A stretch of DNA of 64,000 bases from an uncultured Ruminococcus sp. (GCA_902786965.1 CADAEJ010000005.1:22824-86823), one strand, 5' to 3'; shown: positions 52,830 through 62,124, numbered from the stretch's first letter. The notes: generated from the sequence alone by a model not told the origin. Made by a program: numbers and translations.

Positions 52830-54164
52830 ATGAAAAAGCCTATTACTAACAAGGTGCTGTGGATATTCGCGGTAGGACAGTTCGGCTGGAGCCTGCTTGC
52901 AGGGCTTATAAGCAACTGGCTGGTGTTTTACTACACGGGCGAGGGTATCCTTTCGGGTCACATCACGCAGGGAAAGGTTTTTCTCGGGCTGACCATAATC
53001 GGTCTGATAACCGCTTTCGGACGTGTGTTTGACGCGGTGACTGACCCGCTTATCGCAGGTATGTCCGACCGTTCAAAGAACCCAAAGGGCAGGCGCATCC
53101 CGTTTATGCGCATCGCGGCGATACCGTTTGCGCTTATCACTGCGCTGATATTCATTCTGCCGTCGTTCTCATCGGTAGTGGTGAATGACATTATACTGTT
53201 TGCTGCGCTGGTGCTTTTCTATCTGTTCATGACGACATACTGCACACCGTACAACGCGCTGCTGCCCGAGCTTGGCAACACGCAGAAAAACAGAGTGAAC
53301 GTTTCTACATTTATTTCGCTGACCTATATCGTGGGTCTTTCGGTATCATACCTTGTGCCCAATGTTGCGGGGTTATTCTCGTTCGCGGGCGAGGCAGGCT
53401 CGATAAGGGCGGCTATCGGCGTGATGTCGCTTGTGGCGGCTGTATGTATGCTGATACCCTCGCTGCTTATCAAGGAAAGCGATTATATCGACGTCAAGCC
53501 GAGCGAGACAGACTCGCTGCAGTCGCTGTTCAAGACGTTCAAAAACGGTCAGTTCAGGCGCTTTGTTTACTCGGACGTTATATACTTTTTCGCGGTAACG
53601 CTTTTCCAGACGGGGCTTGCGTTCTACGTTACAAAGCTTATGAAGGTCGATGACAAGAACACGTTTATGCTGTCGGTAATTATGACGGTATCGAGCCTTA
53701 TACTGTATCTTCCTGTCAACAAGCTGGCGCAGAGGCTGGGCAAAAAGGCGCTGGTCATCTTCGGATTTTTCTTCTACACGGGTGTATTCGTTCTGACGGC
53801 TATGTGCGGCGAGGGCATCATCTGGGGCTACATCATCGCGGCGCTGGCAGGCATACCGATGGCTATACTGGGTATTCTTCCGCAGGCTATCGTTGCGGAT
53901 ATTTCAGAGGCTGACGCTATACAGACAGGCGAAAAGCGCGAGGGTATGTTCTTTGCGGCAAGGACGTTTGCGTTCAAGATGGGTCAGGCTATCTCGCTGC
54001 TGGTGTTCACATCGGTAACGACATCTGCGACCGAAAGATCTTACAGAGTGACTGCTGTTATCGCGGCTGTATGCTGTGCGATAGGTGCTGTTCTGCTGAT
54101 GCTGTATAAAGAAAAGGACGTTATGGCTGTTATTGAAAAGCACGCGAAAGGAGAAGAAAAATGA
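52830..54164 (+). CDS. GPH-family sugar:cation symporter
   Basis: A 444-residue membrane protein with about 12 helices. It shows the MelB/GPH pattern: RVFDAVTDPLIAGMSDRSKNPKGRRIPFM in the first loop, TPYNALLPELGNTQKNRVNVSTF in the middle and DISEADAIQTGEKREGMFFAARTFAFKMGQA near the C-terminus. Members carry melibiose, raffinose or glycosides with sodium or protons. The neighbouring alpha-galactosidase suggests an alpha-galactoside substrate. AAGGAGG lies upstream and the end overlaps the next gene by four bases. Confidence 0.9.
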   Translation: MKKPITNKVLWIFAVGQFGWSLLAGLISNWLVFYYTGEGILSGHITQGKVFLGLTIIGLITAFGRVFDAVTDPLIAGMSDRSKNPKGRRIPFMRIAAIPFALITALIFILPSFSSVVVNDIILFAALVLFYLFMTTYCTPYNALLPELGNTQKNRVNVSTFISLTYIVGLSVSYLVPNVAGLFSFAGEAGSIRAAIGVMSLVAAVCMLIPSLLIKESDYIDVKPSETDSLQSLFKTFKNGQFRRFVYSDVIYFFAVTLFQTGLAFYVTKLMKVDDKNTFMLSVIMTVSSLILYLPVNKLAQRLGKKALVIFGFFFYTGVFVLTAMCGEGIIWGYIIAALAGIPMAILGILPQAIVADISEADAIQTGEKREGMFFAARTFAFKMGQAISLLVFTSVTTSATERSYRVTAVIAAVCCAIGAVLLMLYKEKDVMAVIEKHAKGEEK

Positions 54165-55789
54165 ACAGCTTCAGGATAAGGCTTCGCGCGAGGGACGGCG
54201 AACACGCATATAGGTTTTCATCAAGTGCCGAGTGCGCAGTCTTTTCGGCAAGCGTTATAAACGACGGAAAGCGTTTCAGGCTCGTGCTTTGCCCAAAGCA
54301 GAAATTCAGGCTGCTGAGCGTTGAATATACGATGGACTTTGAGTTTGAGCCGTCACAGCAGATATTCCTCAACGGCTATCAGAGCTGGACTTACAGCCCC
54401 GAGAGGCCGATAAGGCAATCTGACAGGGCGCTGAAATATCTGCCATCAAAGCTGACGGACAAGTACGGTCTTGACCGATACGGCGACGGTTTTTTCTACC
54501 GCGGCAGGCAAAGCAGCAGCATTCATCACGGGTACTCCTACGCATATGTGAGAAACGGCAGCGAATACACGCTTTTCGGCAGCCTTGCGGAAAGCTCGGG
54601 CTTCACGGCCATAGAATTCGACACGCGCAAAAACGCCGTGACCTTTTCAAAGGACTGCACAGGCAGGCTCGTCAGCGGAAAGTACACTGCGCTTGATATG
54701 CACATATACAAGGGCAGCGAGGACAATGTATTTGACTACTGGTTCACGGATATGAGGATACCTGCGCCGAGCGTGAAAAAAATGCTTGGGTACACAAGCT
54801 GGTACGATCACTATCAGGACATTGACGAGATAAAGATCATCTCCGACCTTGCGGGACTTGACAGTATGCCCGCCAAGCCTGATGTTTTCCAGATAGATGA
54901 CGGCTATGAGACATTCGTGGGCGACTGGTTCGATGTGGACACGCAAAAGTTCCCCTGCGGTCTTGAAAGCATTGTTAAAAGCATCGAGCAGAAAGGCTTG
55001 ATCCCGGGAATATGGCTTGCGCCGTTTTTGTGCGAGCGCGATTCAAAGCTGTACAGGCAGCACCCCGACTGGCTGCTCACCGACAGGCACGGCAAGCCTG
55101 TTTACACGGGCTGCAACTGGAGCGGCGGCTACGCACTTGACATATACAACGGACAGGTGCGCGAATACATACGCAGGGTGCTGGCGCACTACAAGCAGCT
55201 CGGCTTCAAGCTGTTCAAGCTGGACTTTCTGTATGCGGCGTGTATGCTGCCGCGGCGCAGCAAGACACGCGGTGAGGTCATGGCTGACGCGATGGATTTT
55301 CTGCGGCGTGAGCTGCAAGGGTGTATGATACTCGGCTGCGGTGTGCCGCTTGCATCGGCTTTCGGCAAGGTGGACTTCTGCCGCATCGGCTGCGATATGA
55401 CGCTTGATTATGATGACAAGCCGCATATGCGCCTGACACACAGCGAGCGCCCTTCGACCAAAAACACGATGGCGGACACGGTTTTCAGGCGGCAGCTTTC
55501 GGGCAGGGCTTTTCTCAACGACCCTGATGTTTTTCTGCTGCGGGATACCAACACAAAGCTTACGGCGCAGGAAAAGAAAAATCTTGCTTTTGTAAATGCG
55601 CTTTGCGGCGGTGTTTTGTTCACATCGGACAACTGCGCTTATTACAGTGACGAGGCAAGGCAGGTATTTATGCAGGCGCTCGGGCTGCGCGGTGCAAGGG
55701 TGACGCAGGCTTACGCTGACGGCGGGAGCATTTTTGTTACGTATGAGCTGGACGGTGACGAGCAAACTCTGCGGCTTTGCAAAGGATAG
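54161..55789 (+). CDS. GH36-family alpha-galactosidase
   Basis: A 542-residue cytoplasmic enzyme, shorter than typical GH36 group I enzymes of 700 or more. An N-terminal beta domain (1-195, NGYQSWTYSPERP) leads to a TIM barrel with MLGYTSWYDHYQDI and DVFQIDDGYETFVGDW. Asp355 in KLFKLDFLY is the expected nucleophile and Asp412 in CRIGCDMTLDYDD the expected acid/base. It hydrolyses terminal alpha-1,6-galactose. The start overlaps the symporter stop (ATGA), so sugar entry and cleavage are coupled. Related alpha-glycosidase activities are possible. Confidence 0.85.
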   Translation: MNSFRIRLRARDGEHAYRFSSSAECAVFSASVINDGKRFRLVLCPKQKFRLLSVEYTMDFEFEPSQQIFLNGYQSWTYSPERPIRQSDRALKYLPSKLTDKYGLDRYGDGFFYRGRQSSSIHHGYSYAYVRNGSEYTLFGSLAESSGFTAIEFDTRKNAVTFSKDCTGRLVSGKYTALDMHIYKGSEDNVFDYWFTDMRIPAPSVKKMLGYTSWYDHYQDIDEIKIISDLAGLDSMPAKPDVFQIDDGYETFVGDWFDVDTQKFPCGLESIVKSIEQKGLIPGIWLAPFLCERDSKLYRQHPDWLLTDRHGKPVYTGCNWSGGYALDIYNGQVREYIRRVLAHYKQLGFKLFKLDFLYAACMLPRRSKTRGEVMADAMDFLRRELQGCMILGCGVPLASAFGKVDFCRIGCDMTLDYDDKPHMRLTHSERPSTKNTMADTVFRRQLSGRAFLNDPDVFLLRDTNTKLTAQEKKNLAFVNALCGGVLFTSDNCAYYSDEARQVFMQALGLRGARVTQAYADGGSIFVTYELDGDEQTLRLCKG

Positions 55790-55902
55790 ATCAGGCTTTT
55801 TTCTTAATACCCCTTTAATAAACTGTCCTCGGGCTTTCGGGCGCGGGGCAGTTTTCTTTGTAATAACGCACTTTGAGAAATGTAAAATTTGTGTGAACAC
55901 TA

Positions 55903-55931
55903 TTTACAACAGCTGTCGAAAATTGTATAAT
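55903..55931 (+). promoter_or_regulatory. Promoter of mscL
   Basis: TTTACA at 55903-55908, 17 bases, TATAAT at 55926-55931, 37 bases before the start codon. Confidence 0.75.
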
Positions 55932-55968
55932 ATAAGTACAAATTTTTAAGTTTTGGGGGTCGAAAAAT

Positions 55969-56415
55969 ATGGCAGATGAAAAGAAGGAAAAGAAGGGCTT
56001 TATAAAGGAATTTAAAGAGTTCATTTCCCGCGGCAGCGTGCTGGATATGGCTGTCGGTATCATCATCGGCGGTGCTTTCACAGCTATCGTAAAGTCGCTG
56101 GTAGAGGATATCTTCACACCGATCCTGGGAATGATACTTGCAGGTATCAACTTCAAGAGCCTGAGCATTACTATCCCTTGGGGCAGCAAGCCGCAGATCT
56201 ACTACGGTCTGTTCCTTGAAGCTGTTGTAACGTTCCTGCTCACTGCATTCTGTGTATTCCTTATGATCAAGGCTATCAACAAGTTCCGCAAGAAGAAGGA
56301 AGAAGAGCCTGAGGCACCGGATCCGCAGATCGTTCTGCTCACCGAGATCAGAGACCTGCTTGCTAACGGCAAGACCGAGGAAGCTGCTGCTAAGCTCGAA
56401 GAGAACAACAAGTAA
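55969..56415 (+). CDS. mscL: Large-conductance mechanosensitive channel
   Basis: A 148-residue protein. After a charged start, FIKEFKEFISRGSVLDMAVGIIIGGAFTAIVKSLVEDIFTPILGMILAG is the signature N-terminal helix and first membrane segment. The second (GLFLEAVVTFLLTAFCVFLMI, about 84-104) leads into the helical tail. It forms a homopentameric pore that opens on hypo-osmotic shock. It is monocistronic, with a promoter and terminator close on both sides. Confidence 0.96.
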   Translation: MADEKKEKKGFIKEFKEFISRGSVLDMAVGIIIGGAFTAIVKSLVEDIFTPILGMILAGINFKSLSITIPWGSKPQIYYGLFLEAVVTFLLTAFCVFLMIKAINKFRKKKEEEPEAPDPQIVLLTEIRDLLANGKTEEAAAKLEENNK

Positions 56416-56430
56416 ATACATAAATAAAAG

Positions 56431-56460
56431 TCTCCTGTGATCATTCACGGGAGATTTTTT
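56431..56460 (+). terminator. Terminator of mscL
   Basis: Stem TCTCCTGTGA (56431-56440) / TCACGGGAGA (56445-56454) with one wobble, then six T. Confidence 0.9.
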
Positions 56461-56475
56461 ATAAGGCGCTGTAAG

Positions 56476-56492
56476 CTTAAAGATTTCTTAAT
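56476..56492 (+). promoter_or_regulatory. Second copy of the CTTAA direct-repeat operator
   Basis: CTTAAAGATTTCTTAAT, one base different from 37079-37095. A -10 candidate TAGTAT (56504-56509, again 11 bases after the motif) or TATAGT (56507-56512) follows, about 30 bases before the MBL-fold gene. Confidence 0.65.
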
Positions 56493-56539
56493 GTGAGATG
56501 TGGTAGTATAGTATCAGAAAACTAAAAAGGAGCGATAGA

Positions 56540-57256
56540 ATGAGGCCCGAAAAAAAGCAGAGATACCTGCCTGTGACAGACAAAGATCACGGCTGCGGAC
56601 AGATAGTCTACCACGCTTTCAGGGGGACGACTATATACATTGTGCGCGGCAGAAACGGCGATATGATGATAGACACGGGGCTTTTCCATGTACGCAGGGC
56701 TGTGCGCAAATGGGCACGGCAGTACAATGTGAAATACATTTTTATAACCCACGCTCACGCTGACCATGACTGGAATGCAAAAAGTTTCGGGAAAGCTTTT
56801 GGTGCAAAAATTCTGCTGAACAAGAGAGATCTTGGGTTGAAAAATAATTACCAGACGCTCAAACCGACGCGGAAAAAGTACGCTTTTAAATGCTTTCAGC
56901 TGAACATCACTGGCTCGCTGTTTTCAAGTCCGCGCTATAAGGTCGATATAGCGATAGAACGCGAGGGCGGTGCGCTGCTTGAAAAGCTTGGCTTTGACGG
57001 GGAGTTTGTCTTTCTGCCGGGGCACACTCGTGGTATGACGGCGCTGCTTTGCGGTGACACGCTCTACTGCGGTGATGCTTTTACGGCGCTGTTCGGCGAG
57101 GCAGAAATACCTCCGTATGCGATGGACATAAAGGGCATGAAGCGGTCGCTGGAAAAGATACTGCGGATAAGCCCCAAATGGCTTGCGTGCGGTCACGGTC
57201 TGCCTGTGAAGATGGGCGATGCGAGAAAGGTCATAGAAAGATACCTGAACGAATAG
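56540..57256 (+). CDS. Metallo-beta-lactamase-fold hydrolase
   Basis: A 238-residue protein with the MBL zinc-binding motif HAHADHDWN near residue 73, a second His in LPGHTRGMTALLCGDTLYCGDAF near residue 163, and a C-terminal His in LACGHGLPV near residue 217. The fold includes glyoxalase II, lactonases and other hydrolases; the substrate is open. AAAAGGAGCG precedes the ATG. It shares an operator motif with the exporter at 37 kb, so a role in stress defence is a reasonable guess. Confidence 0.85.
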   Translation: MRPEKKQRYLPVTDKDHGCGQIVYHAFRGTTIYIVRGRNGDMMIDTGLFHVRRAVRKWARQYNVKYIFITHAHADHDWNAKSFGKAFGAKILLNKRDLGLKNNYQTLKPTRKKYAFKCFQLNITGSLFSSPRYKVDIAIEREGGALLEKLGFDGEFVFLPGHTRGMTALLCGDTLYCGDAFTALFGEAEIPPYAMDIKGMKRSLEKILRISPKWLACGHGLPVKMGDARKVIERYLNE

Positions 57257-57364
57257 GACGGGAAATGAAAAAAGTCTGCTGCAAAAGGTCGGTACTGATA
57301 TAGAAGTTTTGCCCCGAAGCATTTCAAAAGGCTTCGAGGCATTGTATTTTATACGGTTCATAAG

Positions 57365-57706
57365 ATAAATCAGAATTTGCCGCCGCGGCGGCGCGCTTGT
57401 CCGTCGCATATAAGATTGAGGTGACAACTGCCTTTGTGCCGCTCCGGGCTTTAATTTGATAAGGGCGGTACAAGAGTAGAGCCGTGTTGTGCAAACCGCG
57501 GTAAATCCGAGTTTGTGCACCATGTCAGAGAGTGTACCCGAAGGGGTTTTAGGGGGCGACCGGAAAGCCCCCTAAACAAGAGCTATTCAATCCGCCTTTT
57601 TGCAGGCGGATTGCGGAAAAATAGTGAGTGTATGGCTGGACCGAAAAACCTGTCTTGTCTTTGGCAAGTCCTTACAGGTAGTGCAGACCGATGAATTCTG
57701 ATTTAT
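57365..57706. mobile_element. MITE-like element B
   Basis: A 342-bp non-coding unit with 13-bp terminal inverted repeats ATAAATCAGAATT (57365-57377) / AATTCTGATTTAT (57694-57706), the same ends as element A. Inside are the palindrome GCCGCCGCGGCGGC (57379-57392), TTTAGGGGGC/GCCCCCTAAA (57548-57576) and AATCCGCC/GGCGGATT (57589-57612). It carries no gene. Confidence 0.6.
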
Positions 57707-57748
57707 GTCAGTAATTATAGCACGATATCGCTGCATTGTCAGTTAAAA

Positions 57749-57789
57749 CGCCATAGTACTTCTGACTGAATATCAGAAATACTATGGCG
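57749..57789. terminator. Long hairpin after the FN3/C39-like gene
   Basis: CGCCATAGTA (57749-57758) / TACTATGGCG (57780-57789) with inner CTTCTGA/TCAGAAA. A-runs and T-runs flank both sides, so it could end the minus-strand gene that stops at 57843 and anything coming from the left. Confidence 0.65.
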
Positions 57790-57842
57790 AAAAACTTCCG
57801 CATCAGCGCAGTACTAATGCAACAGACTTTGTTTTTTTATTC

Positions 57843-59888
57843 TTACAGCCACATTATCCCTCGGACTTGTCTGCAAAGATAATCTGTGGTATCTACTGCG
57901 TATATGCGGCTGCGCAGATAGCTTTCAGCCCACACGACACAATAGTTTCCGTACGGGTCGTGGACTCTGTAATAGACCACTCCGCCGCTGATGTAATAGC
58001 CGTAGATGATCTGGAAATGATGTGCGCCGCTTGCGGTGCGAAGTCCGACAAGAAGCAGCTTGTTATCGTTGAGCAGGCGCTTGATGTCGATCATCTCGGG
58101 CGCAGTGTTTATATGCGGTGTGAAGCCGTATGACCTGACAAGGTCGGCAAGGTTTGACATTACCGAGCCCCAGCTGGAAGCGCCATACGGGAACGGGATA
58201 GGACAGCCCGCTGCACACCAGCCGTTTGTATACTGCTTTTTGAGCACATCGTCTTTATTGAGGTTCATGCCCTTTTCGTTGAGCAGCATCGTTACGCTTG
58301 TGCCGCCGCAGCCGTAGGTCGCTTTGACCTTTCCGCTGTTGCCTGTTCCGCCGAGCTGGTTGAGCTTTTCAAATGCTATAGTTACATCGCCGCGCAGAGT
58401 TGATGCGGTAACAGTCGAATAGTCGGTATAGCGGCTGCCCCACTGGGCTCTGATGACGTAGGTATAGGTCGTACCCGGCTTCAGTCCCGTGAGGGTCGCG
58501 CTTGAGGTGCGCGAATAGGTCTGATAAACATACTTCCCGCCGCTTACGAGGTAGATATTATACGCCTCGGCATCCTTATGGAGAGTCCATTTGAGCGTGA
58601 GCGTGTTCTCGGTCGAGGTCGCTGCTGTGACACCCTTGACCTTGCTCTGCTCAAAGGTGAGCGTTTTAAAGGTCAGCTCGCTCACAACAGATGAACGCTT
58701 GCCGTTATTTGCCTTTACGGCGTAGGTATGCTCCGTCTGCGGTGCAAGACCTGTGAGCAGGATGCTGTTTGATGAAACGGTTTTTACAAAGGTGAGCTTG
58801 CCGTTTTTATCCTTGCGGTAGACCGAATAGCTGTCGGCTCCGATATACTTGTTCCACGAAAGCACGACGCTGTCATACTCGGCTGCTGCCTTTATGCCGC
58901 TTACCCTGCCCTGCTCAAACGAGAGTGTCGTGATGGGGGCGTAGCTGTACTGGGTATATCTGCCTGCTTTCTGACCTCTTATTACAAAGGTATACTCGGT
59001 CTGCGGTGCAAGACCCGTCACGCGCGCGGTATCTGAATCAGTCGAGGTAACGAACCTGTATCCGCTTTGTTCATTGCCGAGGTAGATGTTATATGTATCA
59101 ACGCCCTCGACCTTTTTCCATTTGAAAGTGACGCTGTCATATTCCGCCTGCGAGGTTATATCCTCGATGCTGATGCTGCCGATATCGCCTGAAGCGGCAG
59201 CTGCGGTTTTCCTGCTCTGCGTTATGGCGCTCACCTTTGCAGGCTTTGTGTATGCCGCACTCGCCTTGCCTCTGACCTCGAACGTATACTGCTTATCCGA
59301 TTCAAGACCTGTGATAACGGCACTGCTGCCATATGTTGTCTTGACAGGTATCTGTTTGCCGCTTGCATCTGTGAGGCTTATCTCGTAGGATAAGATGCCC
59401 TGCACGCGCTCCCACTCGAGCGTTACAGAATCAACGCCCGCTGCTGCTTTAAGGCCGCTGACAGCTTTTTGCGCGGTCTGTCTGTCAAGCTGCGCATCGG
59501 CGCTGACATCAAGCGTGGTAACGTCTGTTTCGCCAAGCATTACCTCGCCGTCATCCGTATGGCCTGTGACTGCGAAGCTATACTTTGTTTTTGCAGCAAG
59601 GTCGGCTATACATACTGCGTCATCGCCCGTGTTTAGCAAAAGCTCGAGGCTTCCCTGCTTATTCTTTGTATAGACGCTGTATGTTTTTATATCGCTTTGT
59701 CTTATCCAGCTCAGCACGGCTGTGTCAGATGAAGCCTGCGCGCTCACGGCGGCGGGGCTGCTGCCCTGCTGCGAATATGCAGCTGCGGCGGTATCCTCTG
59801 CTGCTGCGGCACTGACTGTATAGCCTGCGCAGGCAAAGACTGCCGCTGTTGCAAGCAGCGCTGCAGTACGTTTTACGAACTTGTTCAT
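57843..59888 (-). CDS. Secreted FN3-repeat protein with C39-like peptidase domain
   Basis: A 681-residue protein with a signal peptide (ALLATAAVFACAGYTVSA). Five or so fibronectin type III repeats run from about 45 to 500, each with a motif like VTLEWERVQGILSYEI and ending in KQYTFEVRGK or TEYTFVIRGQ. The C-terminal 175 residues are a papain-like C39 domain: YGCGGTSVTMLL (Cys near 525), GAHHFQIIYGYY (His near 617) and RVHDPYG. It is likely exported to cleave a peptide or to bind the wall; no wall anchor is visible. Confidence 0.85.
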   Translation of the reverse strand: MNKFVKRTAALLATAAVFACAGYTVSAAAAEDTAAAAYSQQGSSPAAVSAQASSDTAVLSWIRQSDIKTYSVYTKNKQGSLELLLNTGDDAVCIADLAAKTKYSFAVTGHTDDGEVMLGETDVTTLDVSADAQLDRQTAQKAVSGLKAAAGVDSVTLEWERVQGILSYEISLTDASGKQIPVKTTYGSSAVITGLESDKQYTFEVRGKASAAYTKPAKVSAITQSRKTAAAASGDIGSISIEDITSQAEYDSVTFKWKKVEGVDTYNIYLGNEQSGYRFVTSTDSDTARVTGLAPQTEYTFVIRGQKAGRYTQYSYAPITTLSFEQGRVSGIKAAAEYDSVVLSWNKYIGADSYSVYRKDKNGKLTFVKTVSSNSILLTGLAPQTEHTYAVKANNGKRSSVVSELTFKTLTFEQSKVKGVTAATSTENTLTLKWTLHKDAEAYNIYLVSGGKYVYQTYSRTSSATLTGLKPGTTYTYVIRAQWGSRYTDYSTVTASTLRGDVTIAFEKLNQLGGTGNSGKVKATYGCGGTSVTMLLNEKGMNLNKDDVLKKQYTNGWCAAGCPIPFPYGASSWGSVMSNLADLVRSYGFTPHINTAPEMIDIKRLLNDNKLLLVGLRTASGAHHFQIIYGYYISGGVVYYRVHDPYGNYCVVWAESYLRSRIYAVDTTDYLCRQVRGIMWL

Positions 59889-59927
59889 AAAGCGACTCCT
59901 TTACATTTTTTACAATATTCGTTTGAT

Positions 59928-59956
59928 ATTATAACACATTCACGAAGTTTTGTCAA
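59928..59956 (-). promoter_or_regulatory. Promoter of the FN3/C39-like gene
   Basis: On the minus strand consensus TTGACA (59956-59951), 17 bases, consensus TATAAT (59933-59928). Confidence 0.9.
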
Positions 59957-59974
59957 ATCGGGGCGCTAAAAGTC

Positions 59975-60006
59975 AAAAAAAGTCCGCCGGGGAAACCCTG
60001 ACGGAC
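59975..60006 (-). terminator. Terminator of the VanW operon
   Basis: 11-position stem GTCCGCCGGGG (59982-59992) / CCCTGACGGAC (59996-60006), with a seven-base T-run on the minus strand. Confidence 0.8.
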
Positions 60007-60016
60007 CTATGTTTAT

Positions 60017-60853
60017 TCAGTTTCTGATAAGCTCCTTGGGAATGTCGTTATAATCGAACATTACCTCGGAATGATTGTCGCGGATAAGCTTTTTGTAGAT
60101 AAGCTCGCCTGTTTTCTTATCCCTTGTGAGCTTATATATCTTTGACACGCGGAAGTACTTATCGCCCTCTTTTACAAAGTGGTGGTCCTCCTCGACTATC
60201 TCGTACTTATGCGGGAAAGGTCTTGCGCTGCGCAGTTCGCCTTTAAGCTCGCCGTTTTCGCACCAAACGCAGAGCTGTACGGGCTGGTCGGTGGTGTTTT
60301 TGAAGCGGAAATCCACATAGTTATAGCACACCGAGGTACCCGAGCTCATCGGGATACGCACATCGCCGTCGGGCGCGAGCGCATCGGAGTGGGTATGGAA
60401 CTCTGTTACGAGAAGCGGGCTGTGGATAACGAGCAGGTGGATGGTATTGCCAAGGTTGCAAAGACCGCCGCCAAGCCCCGGCTGGAGCTTGTTTGCGGAG
60501 ATTATCCTGCCGTCCTTATAGCCTTTTTTCTTGGTTATTTTGCCCACTGTGCGCCAGAACGAGAATGTTTCGCCGGGTCTTATAATGATGCCGTTTATCT
60601 TTTTGCAGGCAAGGTCGATATTGACAGCCTTGTTCTGCTGGAGTACGGGGTCGATGCCCTTACCCTTTTTAATAAGGTGGTTGCTGTGAGTTGATACTAT
60701 ATTTTTCAGTCTTCGATCAGTCTGTCCTTTTGCAAATTTTTCTGTGCCCGTAAGATCCTTATAATTCCTCTTCAGCTTTTCCTTTGCTTCGGAGATAGCA
60801 TATGTAGCGGGACAGATATCGCAGAACAATATCTGTTTGTTTCCGATCTTCAT
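60017..60853 (-). CDS. VanW-family protein
   Basis: A 278-residue protein. ATG 60853 follows GGAGGAG; a longer frame lacks a ribosome site. The VanW core is clear: IIRPGETFSFWRTVGKITKKKGYKDGRII, then PGLGGGLCNLGNTIHLLVIHSPLLVTEFHTHSDAL. No signal peptide is seen. VanW proteins occur with VanB-type vancomycin operons and widely elsewhere; the activity is unproven, with a wall-related role suspected. It overlaps the YqeG-like gene by four bases. Confidence 0.88.
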   Translation of the reverse strand: MKIGNKQILFCDICPATYAISEAKEKLKRNYKDLTGTEKFAKGQTDRRLKNIVSTHSNHLIKKGKGIDPVLQQNKAVNIDLACKKINGIIIRPGETFSFWRTVGKITKKKGYKDGRIISANKLQPGLGGGLCNLGNTIHLLVIHSPLLVTEFHTHSDALAPDGDVRIPMSSGTSVCYNYVDFRFKNTTDQPVQLCVWCENGELKGELRSARPFPHKYEIVEEDHHFVKEGDKYFRVSKIYKLTRDKKTGELIYKKLIRDNHSEVMFDYNDIPKELIRN

Positions 60854-61383
60854 TTTCTCCTCCTGATATCGCCGAGCCTGTAACGGTATTTTTTTCTGTG
60901 TTTCCATGTCCACATCACGAAATACTCGATATATCGCCTTTTGCCGATATGCTTTTCATCGGGCATGCGTATGAAATGAACGAGTATGCTTGGCAGGTCT
61001 GCATTGTTTGCACCGCGTATATCGGTGATTATCTGGTCGCCCAGCACGACTGCCCTGCTTTTTTCAACACCCATAAGCTCCACAGCTTTTTGGTAGCCTG
61101 CGGGACTTGGCTTATCTGCATCGCACACATAAAGTGTCTGTATATTCTTATTGAACCTCTCTACCCTGCTTTTCTCGTTATCAGACAGCAGGCAGGTCTT
61201 AAAGCCCATTTTGTGAAGCTTTTCAAAAAAGCGGTCTATCTTTTCATTGGAATCGTCGCCGTGGTGGACGAGAGTATTGTCAACATCGAAGATAAGTCCG
61301 CGGTATCCAAGCGCCCATAGCTTTTTATAATCGACCGCGAACACGCTTTTTACATATTCGTACGGATAATATTCTTTCAGCAT
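60850..61383 (-). CDS. YqeG-family HAD phosphatase
   Basis: A 177-residue protein. Motif I IFDVDNTLVHHGDD (nucleophile Asp near residue 36), motif II CLLSDN, motif III in CDADKPSPAGY, and motif IV VVLGDQIITDI. These match the YqeG/PGP-type HAD hydrolases, small phosphatases of class IIIA. The start lies one base from the TIM-barrel gene stop. The substrate is unknown; phosphatidylglycerophosphate has been proposed for relatives. Confidence 0.85.
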   Translation of the reverse strand: MLKEYYPYEYVKSVFAVDYKKLWALGYRGLIFDVDNTLVHHGDDSNEKIDRFFEKLHKMGFKTCLLSDNEKSRVERFNKNIQTLYVCDADKPSPAGYQKAVELMGVEKSRAVVLGDQIITDIRGANNADLPSILVHFIRMPDEKHIGKRRYIEYFVMWTWKHRKKYRYRLGDIRRRK

Positions 61384-61384
61384 C

Positions 61385-62053
61385 TTACTGCTCCATATAC
61401 TCGCAGACTTTATCTATCTGTCTGCTGAAATCGCTGCCGAAGCAGTTATTGAAAAACGCGCTGCCGATAGTGAACGATGCCGGGTGAATCTTTTTTATCT
61501 CGTCAAGTCTGTCATAGCTGTTTATGCTGCCAGCCACGCAGACGGGGGCATCAACGCTTGCTACGAACTTATCTATGAGCTTATAGGCATTGCCTGTATA
61601 TCTGTATCCAAGCAGGTCGATACCGTACGCACCCTTTGCAAGATACTCTTTTGCATCGCGTATCATTTTTTCAACGCTGCCGTCCATTACAGTCGGGCGT
61701 TCCTTCAGTTCACCGACAAAGGGGCAATATTTAAGCCCATGCTGCTTGCAAAGCTGCATTATCGAATCAAAATAGACTGTGCCCATAAGCATATCAACAC
61801 CGCACTCGATAGCCATTTTTGCACCCTCAAGGCACTCCGCCTCGGTATAGGCTACGACCTCAAGCACTGTCTTTTTCCCGCAGCTTTTCATATACGCATA
61901 AAGCTTTTTCATTTCCTCCAAAGGCAGAGGCTTCTCTTTAAATCCCCAGTATTCAGCCTTTGAATCCTTACATTTGTCAAATATCTCGTAGGCATTGCTG
62001 ACAGTTTCATCATCACAGGTCAGCATTACCACAAGTACCGGTTTGCTCTCCAT
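61385..62053 (-). CDS. TIM-barrel protein (phosphate-binding type)
   Basis: A 222-residue protein built of regular beta/alpha units: VLVVMLTCDD, KTVLEVVAYT, GVDMLMGTVYFD, GIDLLGYRY, APVCVAGSINSYD and SFTIGSAFF. The end strands GSIN and IGSAFF give the phosphate-binding loops of the ribulose-phosphate or NanE-like superfamily. This suggests a sugar-phosphate isomerase or epimerase, but no exact family is recognised. It is the first gene of a three-gene operon. Confidence 0.65.
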   Translation of the reverse strand: MESKPVLVVMLTCDDETVSNAYEIFDKCKDSKAEYWGFKEKPLPLEEMKKLYAYMKSCGKKTVLEVVAYTEAECLEGAKMAIECGVDMLMGTVYFDSIMQLCKQHGLKYCPFVGELKERPTVMDGSVEKMIRDAKEYLAKGAYGIDLLGYRYTGNAYKLIDKFVASVDAPVCVAGSINSYDRLDEIKKIHPASFTIGSAFFNNCFGSDFSRQIDKVCEYMEQ

Positions 62054-62124
62054 CTTTTTACCCTTCTATCCTATTTTTTTATCTCACACTTTTTCCCTTA
62101 TTTTTCTCTGCCAAAAACATAGTT

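Larger units (their letters stand above)
57257..57842. other. 586-base gap without genes
   Basis: No credible coding frame. It holds a GC-rich hairpin around CGAAGC/GCTTCG (about 57310-57340) after the MBL gene, MITE-like element B, and the hairpin at 57749-57789. Confidence 0.6.

Noticed and set aside
55043-55900. Minus-strand frame of 285 codons
   Set aside because: Antisense to the GH36 gene, whose catalytic motifs are intact.
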